This document shows, in pieces, positions 14,408-24,900 of a stretch of 42,593 nt of DNA. A program made the translations under genes and the position numbers. The DNA comes from Spirochaetia bacterium (GTDB lineage Bacteria; Spirochaetota; Spirochaetia; Treponematales; Breznakiellaceae), in assembly GCA_025997795.1 (NCBI GenBank), contig BNVB01000015.1, forward strand, positions 1 to 42,593, read 5' to 3'. Numbering within the stretch: the stretch's first letter is position 1; the number at the start of each line of letters is the position of its first letter. Under the pieces are notes generated by a model. That model did not search any database. It was not told where the DNA came from and was given only the letters and a program-made list of their open reading frames with translations.

Positions 14408-15448
14408 ATGCCAAGTTTGACCAGGTTAAATCTGTCCAAGTCACAGTCGCAGATTCTGTCCTGTATTATTGCTATTTTTTTACTGGGGCTGTTTTTTACG
14501 TTTAAGTCGCCGTTTTTCTTTAATAGCGGTAATTTTTCGACGGTAGCTCAGCAGACTGCGGTTATTGCCATCATAGCTTTGGGCCAAACCTATGTGCTTA
14601 TAACAGGCGGTATTGACCTTTCAATAGGCTCAAACATCGCTCTTTGCGCCATGGTGGCGGCAATGACCATGTCCCACGATCCGGATGTGGGAATTCACCC
14701 GGACCTGCCCATGTTCCTGGGCCTCTTGATGGGCCTTTTAACCGGTGTAGCGGCGGGGGCGGCCAGCGGGGCCATGATTGCCTTTGGAAGAATACCGCCC
14801 TTTATCGCTACCCTGGGAACCATGACGGTAGTCAGGGGTTTGGCCCTGGTAATGACCCAGGGTTATCCTATCAGCGGTATGCCCAATTCTTTTACTGCCA
14901 TGGGAACAGGTTATAACTTTGGTATTGCCAATCTTTACGATATTGAGAAGGGCGGCCACTATGTGCCGGACGGGGTATTAAAGATTCCCAATATCGTGGT
15001 GATTATGATTTTAACGATTTTTGTTTTTGGTTTTATTTTGCAAAAGACCAAATGGGGCCGCCATGTATACGCCGTAGGGAGCAACTTTGAGGCCGCCAGG
15101 CTTTCCGGGGTAAATACCAAAAGAACGATCATGATGGTTTATATAGTTTCCGGCTTTCTGGCGGCTCTGGCAGGGTGTCTGCTGGCGGCGCGTGTATTTT
15201 CTGCCGGTCCTGCCGCCGGGGATGGTTATGAACTGGACGCAGTAGCTTCTTCGGTTATTGGCGGCACCAGTACCATGGGGGGCGAAGGAACAGCCATTGG
15301 CACCTTTATCGGCGCATTTATTATTGGCGTATTGCGTAACGGTTTGAACCTTATTGGTGTTAATCCTTTTGTACAAAAAATCGTTATTGGTATTGTTATT
15401 GTGGGTTCCGTATTTGTTGACCGGGTACGAAACCGGGAGCAAACGTAA
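14408..15448 (+). CDS. Sugar ABC transporter permease (RbsC type)
   Basis: 346 residues with about eight to ten hydrophobic segments. The branched-chain/ribose permease signature is visible (TYVLITGGIDLSIGSNIAL and VNTKRTIMMVYIVSGFLAAL, GGTSTMGGEGTAIGTFIGA). The ATG at 14408 follows GGGGG; a TTG directly before it is less likely. The protein forms the inner-membrane channel with the double ATPase upstream. An insertion near residues 150-190 (NLYDIEKGGHYVPDGVLKIP) places a hydrophilic loop on the periplasmic side, also seen in several spirochaete and Firmicute homologues as far as I recall. Confidence 0.94.
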   Translation: MPSLTRLNLSKSQSQILSCIIAIFLLGLFFTFKSPFFFNSGNFSTVAQQTAVIAIIALGQTYVLITGGIDLSIGSNIALCAMVAAMTMSHDPDVGIHPDLPMFLGLLMGLLTGVAAGAASGAMIAFGRIPPFIATLGTMTVVRGLALVMTQGYPISGMPNSFTAMGTGYNFGIANLYDIEKGGHYVPDGVLKIPNIVVIMILTIFVFGFILQKTKWGRHVYAVGSNFEAARLSGVNTKRTIMMVYIVSGFLAALAGCLLAARVFSAGPAAGDGYELDAVASSVIGGTSTMGGEGTAIGTFIGAFIIGVLRNGLNLIGVNPFVQKIVIGIVIVGSVFVDRVRNREQT

Positions 15449-15522
15449 CCATAACGCAGACGTAAGATGAGGGATTTTTGGCGTTCGTAGTAATGCCTAA
15501 AAATAATACGAGGAGAGAAAAG

Positions 15523-16464
15523 ATGAAGAAAAGAATTCTGTTCGCAGCAGCGGGTCTTATCCTGCTGGCTTCTTTGCCGGTATTCGGCCAGAAGAGTAGT
15601 TTTGGGAATAGCCCTGCCAAGGCCATTTTTATTGCCATGGACTCCATGGACCTTCACTGGCTTAAACTGACCAGGGGTGCCCAGCAGCAGGCTGGCAAAC
15701 TCAAAATTGACTACAACAACAGCGCCCCCGCAGGAAAAGTTGATGCCAGTCAGCAGATTGCCATTATGGAAGATGCCATTACTGCCAAGTATGACATTAT
15801 CCTCCTGGCCCCGCTCAATGCCCGGGCCCTTGTTCCTGTGGTAAACAAAGCCAAAGCCGCCGGTATTAAGGTGGTTCTGGTAGACTCCGGCCTTGATGCC
15901 AGCGCCAACTACGATGCCTTTATTGGTACCGATAACGGCGCCGCTGCCCGTCTTGCCGCCGACACCCTGGCCAAGGCCATTGGCGGAAAAGGCAAGGTTG
16001 CCATTGTTAACGCTCAGGCCGGTGCTGGTACTACCATGACCCGGGAAAATGAATTTAAGGCTCAGATTTCCGCCAAGTATCCTGGCATTACCATCGTGGG
16101 AACCCAGTATTCCGACGGCGACAAGGCCAAAGCCCTGAACATCGCCACCGACTTTATGCGCGCCAATCCCGATCTGGCCGCTATCTATGCCTGTAACGAA
16201 GGATCCACTGTTGGTACCGGTAATGCGGTAAAACAGGCCGGAAAAGCCGGAAAGGTTATTGTAGTTGGCTGGGACAAGAGCCCCGAATCCCAGGCCCTGG
16301 TTCTTGACGGCACCATTCAGGCTGTTATGGTCCAGAATCCCGCTGCCATGGGCACCAAGGGAATCCAGGCTGGTGTAGATCTTCTTAACGGCAAAGCTGT
16401 AAAGAGAGATATGCAGGACTCCGGTTGTACCGTTGGAACCAAAGCCAACATCGCTAAACTTTAA
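15523..16464 (+). CDS. Periplasmic sugar-binding protein (RbsB/LacI-type fold)
   Basis: 313 residues from the ATG at 15523 (GAGGAG upstream). A cleavable signal peptide (MKKRILFAAAGLILLASLPV, then FGQ) exports it. The mature part has the type I periplasmic-binding fold: AKAIFIAMDSMDLHWLKL, ITAKYDIILLAPLNARALVP, GIKVVLVDSGLD, GKGKVAIVNAQAGAGTTMTR and NPDLAAIYACNEGSTVGTG. It captures the sugar for the RbsA/RbsC-type transporter encoded upstream. Sugar specificity is not readable; the aromatic W-L in HWLKL may stack on the ring. It is usually the most expressed gene of such operons and ends at a strong terminator. Confidence 0.94.
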   Translation: MKKRILFAAAGLILLASLPVFGQKSSFGNSPAKAIFIAMDSMDLHWLKLTRGAQQQAGKLKIDYNNSAPAGKVDASQQIAIMEDAITAKYDIILLAPLNARALVPVVNKAKAAGIKVVLVDSGLDASANYDAFIGTDNGAAARLAADTLAKAIGGKGKVAIVNAQAGAGTTMTRENEFKAQISAKYPGITIVGTQYSDGDKAKALNIATDFMRANPDLAAIYACNEGSTVGTGNAVKQAGKAGKVIVVGWDKSPESQALVLDGTIQAVMVQNPAAMGTKGIQAGVDLLNGKAVKRDMQDSGCTVGTKANIAKL

Positions 16465-16470
16465 CTGTTT

Positions 16471-16495
16471 TGGAGTTTTGCTTTGCAAAACTCCA
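16471..16495 (+). terminator. Stem-loop after the binding-protein gene
   Basis: TGGAGTTTTGC-TTT-GCAAAACTCCA is a perfect 11-bp stem starting 6 nt after the stop codon. It lacks a T-run, so it may protect the mRNA 3' end or act together with the next terminator. Confidence 0.55.
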
Positions 16496-16499
16496 GGCA

Positions 16500-16538
16500 T
16501 AAAAAAACCTGACCGGTAAAACGGTCAGGTTTTTTTTG
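16500..16538. terminator. Bidirectional rho-independent terminator
   Basis: An A-run (16501-16507), CCTGACCG / CGGTCAGG stem with GTAAAA loop, and a T-run (16530-16537) separate the convergent binding-protein and LacI-family genes. The LacI-family stop codon (16525-16527) lies inside the stem. Confidence 0.92.
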
Positions 16539-17526
16539 TTGACTCCCGCACCATAAGGCGGGGTTCGGTTAAATGTTTTACCACTTCTGTTTTGTTCTGT
16601 GTTATGTTATCCAGCAAAATTTCCGCGGCAATGCGGCCCATGTCATACACCGACTGGGATACGGTGGTTAAGGGTACACGGCACATGGCAGAGATTCGGA
16701 TATCGTCAAAACCTGCCACCGCTACCTGGTCGGGAATGGTTATGCCCATCTCCAGCAGTTTAACAATAACGCCAATGGCCACATAATCGTTGGCCACAAA
16801 CATACAGGTTTTTTTTGTTTTAAGGGAATAGGTCTCCGCCATGGATTGGGCAATGTGGTAACCGTCCTGGTAAGTCTTGGCATTGGAATACAAAATAGGC
16901 CGCAGGGCCTTCATGTCGATATGATCCTCAAAACCCTCTATACGGTCCACCACGGTTTGATGATCGGAAACCGGCAGGATCACCAGCTGCTGGAAGTCCA
17001 GGGTTTTTACATATTCTGCCATAAGCCTGCCGCCTTCGTAGTTATCGCAGCTTACATAGGAAATTTCCGGGTCCTCTGTACGACAGTTAAGCAGTACAAA
17101 CGGGATGTTTGATTGTTTAAGCAGTTCCACCGCTTCACAATCCGGCGAACTGGGAGAAAGCAAAATTCCCGCAGTACGGCTTTTGATCATTGACCGGATA
17201 TTTTGCAGCTCCCGGTCCGGGTGCCAAAGGGAACTCATAACCTGGAGTGTATACTTCCTTGCGGTGATCACGCTGTCTATACCGTCTGCCAGATCAATGT
17301 AAAAGTTGTTGGGAAATTCATCCACCACAAAACCAATATTTTTCATGGGGAGCCCCGCCAAACCCTGGGCCAGAGCGCTGGGGATATAGGAATACTTGTC
17401 TATAATAGAAAGAACCAGTTCCCGGGTTTCTTCTTTTACCAGGTTGGGCCGGGAAATAACCCGGGACACCGTGGATTTAGATACCCCGGATTCTTTTGCT
17501 ATATCATCTATGGTGATATGTTTCAT
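16525..17526 (-). CDS. LacI-family transcriptional regulator
   Basis: 333 residues. The N-terminal helix-turn-helix is canonical (ITIDDIAKESGVSKSTVSRV at 4-23, then the hinge helix IPSALAQGL at about 48-56). The rest is a sugar-binding periplasmic-like domain (KNIGFVVDEFPNNFY, IKSRTAGILLSPSS, VAVAGFDDIRISAM, TTVSQSVYDMGRIAAEIL). It most likely represses the adjacent sugar operon by binding the two TGAAAnCGGTTTCA sites, with the imported sugar as inducer. It is convergent with that operon and divergent from the threonine-synthase-like gene. Confidence 0.94.
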   Translation of the reverse strand: MKHITIDDIAKESGVSKSTVSRVISRPNLVKEETRELVLSIIDKYSYIPSALAQGLAGLPMKNIGFVVDEFPNNFYIDLADGIDSVITARKYTLQVMSSLWHPDRELQNIRSMIKSRTAGILLSPSSPDCEAVELLKQSNIPFVLLNCRTEDPEISYVSCDNYEGGRLMAEYVKTLDFQQLVILPVSDHQTVVDRIEGFEDHIDMKALRPILYSNAKTYQDGYHIAQSMAETYSLKTKKTCMFVANDYVAIGVIVKLLEMGITIPDQVAVAGFDDIRISAMCRVPLTTVSQSVYDMGRIAAEILLDNITQNKTEVVKHLTEPRLMVRESTKKT

Positions 17527-17587
17527 TTACAGAAAAAGTATACACCACTTGCTTGAAGAATTCAGTCCCCCCGGTTACACTTAAACC

Positions 17588-18997
17588 ATGTACTTCCGTT
17601 CAACGGTAAATCTTTCGGCAGACCTTCAAACCGGATTAGCCGGAGACAGCGGGGCGGTTTCTTTTAAGGAAGCGGTGCTCCGGTGCCTCCCCAAAGAAGG
17701 GGGCCTTTATGTTCCCGATTCGGTACCGGACCTGCGCCCTTTTTTTCTTCATATGGGGGAAGAAACCGCTTACCCGGAATTGGCGGCGGCGGTAACCCCG
17801 CTTCTTTTTGAAGGGGATCTAAACCCCCTTTCCGCTTCCCGGGTGGCGGAAAATGCCTTTACCTTTGAGCCGGAACTGGTGCAGCTGGACGAAACCTTTT
17901 CGCTGCTAAACCTCTACAACGGCCCCACGGGGGTCTTTAAGGATTTTGGTATAAGCTTTTTGGCTGCCCTGCTGGAAGAATTACTCCAGGGAGAAACAGC
18001 CATGGTTATTGCTGCCGCCCGGGGAAATACCGGCGTTGCTATTGCCCGGGCTTTTGAACACCGGGAGGGAATTATTACCACCCTGCTCTACCCCGATGAA
18101 CCCATCTACGGTTTGGAAAGCTCCAGTTATGTTCCCCAGGGGGGGAATGTAATTCCCATCAGGGTTAAGGGTACTCTGGATGACTGCCAAAAACTGGTAA
18201 GGGAAGTGATCCAAGACCGGAGTTTTGCTGAACGGTACCGGATAACCGGCGCTAACGCAATTAATCCCGGCAGGCTTTTGCCCCAATCGTTTTACTTTCT
18301 TTACAGTTTTATCAAACTAAAAAAACACCTTACGGGAGAACTGGTGTTTAGTATTCCTTCGGGGAATTTTGGCAACCTTATTGCCGGCCTTTATGCCTGG
18401 AAATTCGGTATGCCCGTAAACGGATACATCGCGGCAATGAACGCCAACAATTATATCTCGAACATTAAAGAAAGATATAATTACAATTCTTTGGGCGAAG
18501 TGATTAAAAACGGAATCCTGGCGGACTTCAAAGGCGGCACATTTGCCCATGGTTTTGCCGGCAGTAAGCCTGCGGTTTCCACCATTGCTCCCGCCCTGGA
18601 TGTAGGCCATCCTTCCAACTATGAACGGCTTGCCTCGTTTTACAAAAGCGCCCCGGCGGTAATGCAGAACATGGTGTTCCCCGAAGGCATAGACGACGCC
18701 GGCGCCCTAAAGGCAATGGAAACAGCCTGGAAGCGGTACGGCATACACCTGGATCCCCATGGCGCGGTAGCCTTTGCCGCAGCGGAAAACGCGGCGGCCT
18801 ACAAGGATTTTAACGGCCACATTGTGGTCCTGGCCACCGGACACCCGGCAAAATACGCAGACCTGGCCTTTAAGGTTTCCGGTAAACGCCTTTCCCTGCC
18901 GGAACAACTGGCTTCTCTGGACCGCCGGGCGGAACCCATTGCGGAAATTGCGCCGGACCTGGAAGGTCTTGAAAGCGCCATAGCCGGGTGTTTTTAG
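17588..18997 (+). CDS. Threonine synthase-like PLP enzyme (divergent paralogue)
   Basis: 469 residues. The fold-type II PLP enzyme converts O-phosphohomoserine to threonine in canonical members. The Lys block YNGPTGVFKDFGISFLAALL and the later IPSGNFGNLIAGLYAWKFGM match the family. However, the usual TSGDTGGAVA loop reads AARGNTGVAIA, so residues near the phosphate/substrate are altered. A canonical copy lies at 37310-38767 in the same window, making this the second paralogue. No clear ribosome site precedes the ATG. It could be a specialised or degenerate threonine synthase or act on another hydroxy-amino-acid phosphate. Confidence 0.8.
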   Translation: MYFRSTVNLSADLQTGLAGDSGAVSFKEAVLRCLPKEGGLYVPDSVPDLRPFFLHMGEETAYPELAAAVTPLLFEGDLNPLSASRVAENAFTFEPELVQLDETFSLLNLYNGPTGVFKDFGISFLAALLEELLQGETAMVIAAARGNTGVAIARAFEHREGIITTLLYPDEPIYGLESSSYVPQGGNVIPIRVKGTLDDCQKLVREVIQDRSFAERYRITGANAINPGRLLPQSFYFLYSFIKLKKHLTGELVFSIPSGNFGNLIAGLYAWKFGMPVNGYIAAMNANNYISNIKERYNYNSLGEVIKNGILADFKGGTFAHGFAGSKPAVSTIAPALDVGHPSNYERLASFYKSAPAVMQNMVFPEGIDDAGALKAMETAWKRYGIHLDPHGAVAFAAAENAAAYKDFNGHIVVLATGHPAKYADLAFKVSGKRLSLPEQLASLDRRAEPIAEIAPDLEGLESAIAGCF

Positions 18998-18999
18998 TT

Positions 19000-21900
19000 T
19001 CACTCAATGGTATACAGTAAACCTCTGGTACGCCCGAAGATTTCGCCTTCGTACATACATTCCGCTTGAACCGGCGGTGTGGGGTACACGCCGCGGCGGG
19101 AACAGCGGAAGAGGAAACTTACCGTTACTTCGCCCTTGGAAAAATGATCCCAGAAGTAACGGATTTCATTGTCCATGATCACCATATTGCTGGGCTGCCG
19201 GGGATCTTCCCAGTCTTCCCATGAATCTTCCCAATAGTCCCCGCCCTCGCCGCTTTCATAACTGTTTTGGTTTTCGCTGTACCGCGGAGTGGTTACAAAT
19301 GTGCCGTCCAGAATTTCCGCCCCCGAAGGAACCGGAGCGCGCAGGGCCACATAGGTTCGGTCCCTGCCGGAAGACAGGCGCACACTGGCCCGGTAGGTTT
19401 TTCCGCTTTGTAAAACGGTTCCGCTTAATTCTTTACCCGTGTCGGTATCATAGTAACTGATAAAAACTCCCAACCCTTCGTCCCGGACCGATTGCAGTTC
19501 CGCGGGAATGGCGTATCGCAGCGAAGCGGTATAATAAAGGGCCCCCCGGCCGTTCCGGGAAATGGTAAGGGGCAGAACCGCATCCCGCCGCATTGACAAA
19601 AGGGGCGGGGCTTTAAAGTCAAAAGTTTTTCCCGAAGGTTTTGCCCCAAGGCCCCGGTAGCTGTCCCTAAAAAGTTCGGTCCCCGAAAGGGCGATGATCC
19701 CATTCACATTTACCTGTTCCAGGTTTTCCGCACGTATCAGCGCATCCACAGCAGAAAGAATCCGCACCGTAACGGCAGTACTGTCCCAGTAGCCGCCTGC
19801 CTTTTGCATGGAAAGGAGGGAATGGAGAATGCGCCCGTTAATTTGATCCTCCGGATACTGCCGGACAAAAAATTCCAGTGTCAGGGCAAGCTGTTCAACT
19901 TTGCCGCCATAATAGCTGTAGTAGTAAAAACGCCGGTCATTTTCTCTTGGGTCGCTTAAGTCCGCGCCCCGGGCGGTAGAACGGATCAGGTTACGGATCT
20001 TCCCTCCCACGGCAGCAGCTTCGGTTTTACGGTTGATGTTCAGGTAAGCCATGCCCGCATAGGCAAGGCTTCCGGCATCCGCATCGGGCCGGGCAGTTAT
20101 TTCTGCAAGCCGCGATGCTTCTATGGGTTCGCCCAAAAGGGAAATAACATAAAGTGCATAGGCCTGAAGGTACGAACGGTAAGCATACTCATAGCTGCTC
20201 TGGGACCAGCTAAAACTAGTACGCAATACGCTGTTAAGGTAAGATGCAAGCTTTTGGGTGTTGATAGAAGCGGGTACGGCATAGTTTTTCTGTTTTGCCA
20301 AAGCGATAATATGGGCCACCCGGATAGAAACATAAAAATCGGAATAAGACGGCCAGCCGTCGGGCCAGTAGGGAAAACCGCCGTCGGCCCGCTGGTATTG
20401 ACCCCAGCTTTTTATTTCTGTCTCCGCTGCCTGCCGCGGATTGGATACTTTTGTTTTAAGGTTAAAAGCGTCGATATAACTGCCAAAGATAACCAGGGGC
20501 AGTACTGCGGAACTTCGTTGTTCCAGACATCCGTAAGGATAATCGAAGAGATAGTTTACCGCATTGTCCAGCAATCCCAGCCGGGTAGCGTCAAGGCTGA
20601 CGCTGAGGTTTCCCGTACCGTTATCTGCCCAGCCGGGTATTACGAGCCCCTCGGATGCGGAAGAGACATTGGCCAGAACGGTTCCCGCGGTGGTAATGGT
20701 TTCCATCACATAGGGACGCTCAATGTATAACTCGTTGATAAGCCGTTCGTTAAGTATATCGGAACGGATTGTAAAAACGCAGTTTACATAACCTTCTTTC
20801 ACTGCGGCAACGTCAAAGTAGACCACGCCGTTTTCTCCCGCCTTAAGGGTAATACTCCGTTCCGCCGTGCCGTCAACAAAGGCATTACCCTGCGTTTTAA
20901 TCAGGCCGTTTTCGGTATTTCCCGAAGTCCTGTTTAAAGCCAGCGAAACGCTTACCTTATGGGGGCTGTTATCCATGTTGGTGATGAGTACACCCGCTTC
21001 GGCGGTGTCCCGTTCCCGCAAACGCCGGGGCAGCACTTCCCGGACATTGATCCGGTTCCGGGCGGCAATCTCGCTTTCCTTAAGGGCAAAAAGATCGCCC
21101 CGTACGCCAAAAACAGTAAGGCGGTAAGTGGTAAGGCTGTCGGGAAGTTTAAAGGTAACCTTTACTTTGCCGTCGGCTCCGGTTTTTAACATGGGCTCAA
21201 AAACCGCCGTGGGGTTAAAATCCTTTCGCTCTTCCATCTTGCTTTCTTCCGCGTCTCCGCCGGCAAGATTCTTGATGCTGTAGGTTACGGGATCGATCAA
21301 CAGGGCCCGTGAATCACCGCCGTTTACCGAAAGAGGAAAACGCCCCTGGTGATAAAAGTAACTGATAGGATCGGGCACATGGTAGTTGATAAGATCCAAC
21401 ACGCCCCGGTCTACCGCCAGCAGGGTTAGTTCCGCGTCACTTACGGGCCGGCCGTTCCGTTCCGCCTTAAGGGTAAGGGTTACCGTTTCGCCGGGCCGGA
21501 AAATCCGGCTGCCCGCATCTTCTATGCTTACAGAAAAAGCCTTGACCCGGGGGTTTACTTTAAGGGCAGTAACGCCGTAATAGCCCTTGGGTTTGTCCAG
21601 ATCGGGGCTGCCGTATTCATGGGTGGGCGGTCCCTTGCGTACCGAGTAGGATGCTACCGACACATACACCACCGGCACATAGTTGCGGGCCACGGGAATT
21701 TCCAATACCGTGGTTCCCTCTTCCAGGTACTTTACTTCTTCGCTGTAAATTCCTTCCCGTTCCACCGTTACCAGGTAGTACCCGCCGGGAAGGGCGCTTT
21801 GCAAAAGAATCTGGGCGGTGTCGCCGGGGTTGTACATTTCTTCATCCGGCGTAAGGCGGATCTCATCGCTGTTGTTCATATTCCAGTAACCGCCGCCGCG

Positions 21901-24900
21901 GCCGGTTACATAAAAACCATATTCGGTTAAGGCTTTTCTTCCCGCCGAATCCTGGGCAGAAAGACGTACCGTATAGTACCCCGGTTTGGAGGGGGTAAAC
22001 TTAACGGAGCCGCTGGCCTTAAGCTGAATGGTTTGCTTGTTCTCGGTAATCGATTCCCGTATATACTGATCGTAAATGTATCCCGCCACGCCTTCCTGCT
22101 GAACCATGTGCCATTCGTCCCGGAGAAATTCGACTGTTAGTTTGTCTCCGGCGCTTCCCGCTGGAGCCCAATCACTCTGGGTAGACCGGACCCCCGAAGG
22201 GGTAAGCGCCAAAAAGTTGAACGACAGTTCCTGACCTGTCCGGGGGAATCCTTTGGTAGAGGGAGCAGAAACTCCCAGATAAAACCGGGCAGGGTGAACC
22301 ACCACGGATTGGGATGCGGCGATCATCTGATTGGAGAGATCGGTTATTCTTGTTTCCACCGTATAGTAAAAAGGAGCGCCGGTGACGGGACTTTCTGTGG
22401 TCTTTTGGCTTAGGGCGGCACTGCCCGATGCGCCCAATACTCCCTCTTTGGAAGAAAGGCTCCGGTTTCCTTCGTAAGCATTTTGGGGACCAAAGTAATA
22501 ATCCGCCGCTTCTTTGGCCGGGGGATGGAACCATCCTTTACTGCGGTTCCAGCTTTCTTCATAGGCCGCGCCGCTTAAGCTTCCTCCGGAAAGGTAGGAA
22601 GCCTTAAGGTTCATGTTAACCGTATCTCCGGCATAGATCACTTCCGGCGGAGGCGAGATAGATGCTTCAAATTTAAGCCGTTCAAAGAACGCCACCGTGA
22701 CCGGCACATTGGTGCTTTCCCGTTTTTTTCCTTCATCGTTGGTGCGGCGGTATACCAAGCGGTAGGGCTGGGGGGTAATATCATCCGGCAGGGTTATCTT
22801 GCCGTAGAAACCTCCGGCTTCGGATGTTTCTCCATCCAGCTCGGCGATAACTTCACTGTCCCGGTAGGAATCGGTCTCCAGCGTAACGGTATAAGAGCCC
22901 CGGTAGATAAGGTAGTTCCCCACCGCCAGCGAACGATCCACCCCGCGGAAACTTAACACTTCGCCGGGTTTGTAAAGTCCCCGGTCGGTGAACATAAACG
23001 TTACGGGCTCCACCAGTTCCGCCATGACGGGGTTGCGGCTGTATACATTATATGCCCAGGTATTGTGTCCCTGGGGCTGGAACACCGCCTGGTCGCCGTC
23101 CTTTTCTGCATGGACAAAAATCTGCGTAACCTGATTATTGGAATTAAGTGATTCCCTGCCATAGATGCCGCTGTGAGTAAAGGTAACAAGGCCTTCTTTG
23201 TTGGTACGGTCCTGGGCAAAGGCACGAACGGCGCTTAGATCCGTATTGGTATCAATATCCCGTGGAGAGATAAGCCGCACCAGGGCATTCTCCACAGGTT
23301 TCCCCGTAGAAAGGCTGGAAACCACAACGGAAGTTCTATTAAACCCCGACCGTACCGTAAGCCCCAGATCCGTTACCTGCAGTACCAGATTGTTTTTAAG
23401 TTCCCGGAGGCCGGTTTCATAGTTTTCTGTAGTCCGGTTATAACGGGCGCTAAGCAGTTCCAGATCGGCATTAAAGAAAACAAAACCCTTGCCCCGGCTA
23501 AGGAAGGGCTTTAGATCCATTTCGGCAAACCAGCGCTGGTTGGTTTCGGTATTAAGGGTAAAACGCCGGGTATTTTCTTCCGAGCGGTTAAAAGGATTTT
23601 TTACCGACGAAAGGGTATACCACGAATTGCCGGTTACATTGCGGTATTCAAAAAGATACCGGGGATCAAACTGAGACTCCAGCATCTTCTGGTTGTCGTA
23701 GCTCCAGTTAAGAAAAGTAACATCCCCATTGGGAGGCGGCGCGGGGGGCACCATGATCTCCGTTGTATAAGGATTTTCCAGTTTTCTTCCATAAATATCT
23801 TCCACGCCCTTTTCTATGATAATATCGAATTCATCGCCGTAATTTACCGGCAGATTATAGATCCGCAAAAGAGCGCCGGAAATTTGCAGATTGTCCGGCC
23901 CAAGTTTCATCGGCGGATCGGTACGGACCCTTCCGGCCAAGGAGGTTTCCCGGAGCCGCTCGCTAAAGTAGATATGAACCAGATTAGACCCGCCGGAGGG
24001 TATCCGTTCTATCCGCTGTACTTCGAAAGGCCCGGGTGTCTGGAAAGAAAGCGCCATGTCTGCGGGAGTTCCCAGGGTAGCATTGGCAGATTTTGCCCCC
24101 GCTTTAAGGGTAACAAGCACCTCGCTTCCAAAGGCTGGTTCGCTCATGTGCAGAATAATCTTTGCCGGTTCCGCCTGGCTTAAGGTAAAACCGGTAAGTG
24201 CCGTAAGCGCCGGAACTGACGAGGCTGACGGCGGCAGGATTTTTCGCTGCTGCACCGTAAGGGAATTCTGAATGTCCTTTACCGCCACTGGGTAGTTAAA
24301 GTACAGACTGATTTCCTTGGCCGCTTCTGGCGGAACCCTGTTATTGGGAAAAGACAAGCGGGTTTTTTTGGTAAATTCTTCGCCGGGAACCAAGCGGCTT
24401 ATTTTGAGGGTTTCGGTATTAAAACTAAAGGTTCCGGAATTGCTTATGTGTTTTCCCGAAAGCGAAGCGGCCCGGGGATTAACGGTGATCCGGTATGTCT
24501 GCTGGGGCTGGCAGGGTTCGGCAGCTTCAAAACTTAGGTAACTCGTGGTAAACCAGCGGAAATTCCCCTTTAGGGGCGGGCTGATGCTGACAACATCGGA
24601 GGTACTTGTCTGGGGCCCCAGGGCAGCCAGGGGAACCATGGGTTCGGAAAAGATTACATAGAGAGAAGGGCGTTGTACCGTGGAAGAAAAAAATCCCCGG
24701 GGACCCCAGTCGATCACCGTTAAGGGATCGGCGGAAACCTGCGAAATACTTCCTTTTACCGCTTCCTGGGCCTTTTGTATGGCGGCGATCCGAGCCGCTT
24801 CTTTTTCGGGGTTAAAGTATTCGGTTTTGTAATCCGTTAATTTGCGGAGGCCGCCGCCGGCATTTTGTCCCGCCGGAGAAGAACTGCCGGAGGGCCGTAA

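Noticed and set aside
15226..16500. Long minus-strand open frame of 424 codons opposite the sugar permease and binding-protein genes
   Set aside because: It is rich in Gly, His and Asn, has no family blocks and exactly shadows two well-supported genes in a GC-rich codon context.
16525..17526. Regulator of threonine synthesis because it is divergent from the threonine-synthase paralogue
   Set aside because: No TGAAAnCGGTTTCA-like operator is visible between the two genes, whereas two lie at the sugar operon promoter.
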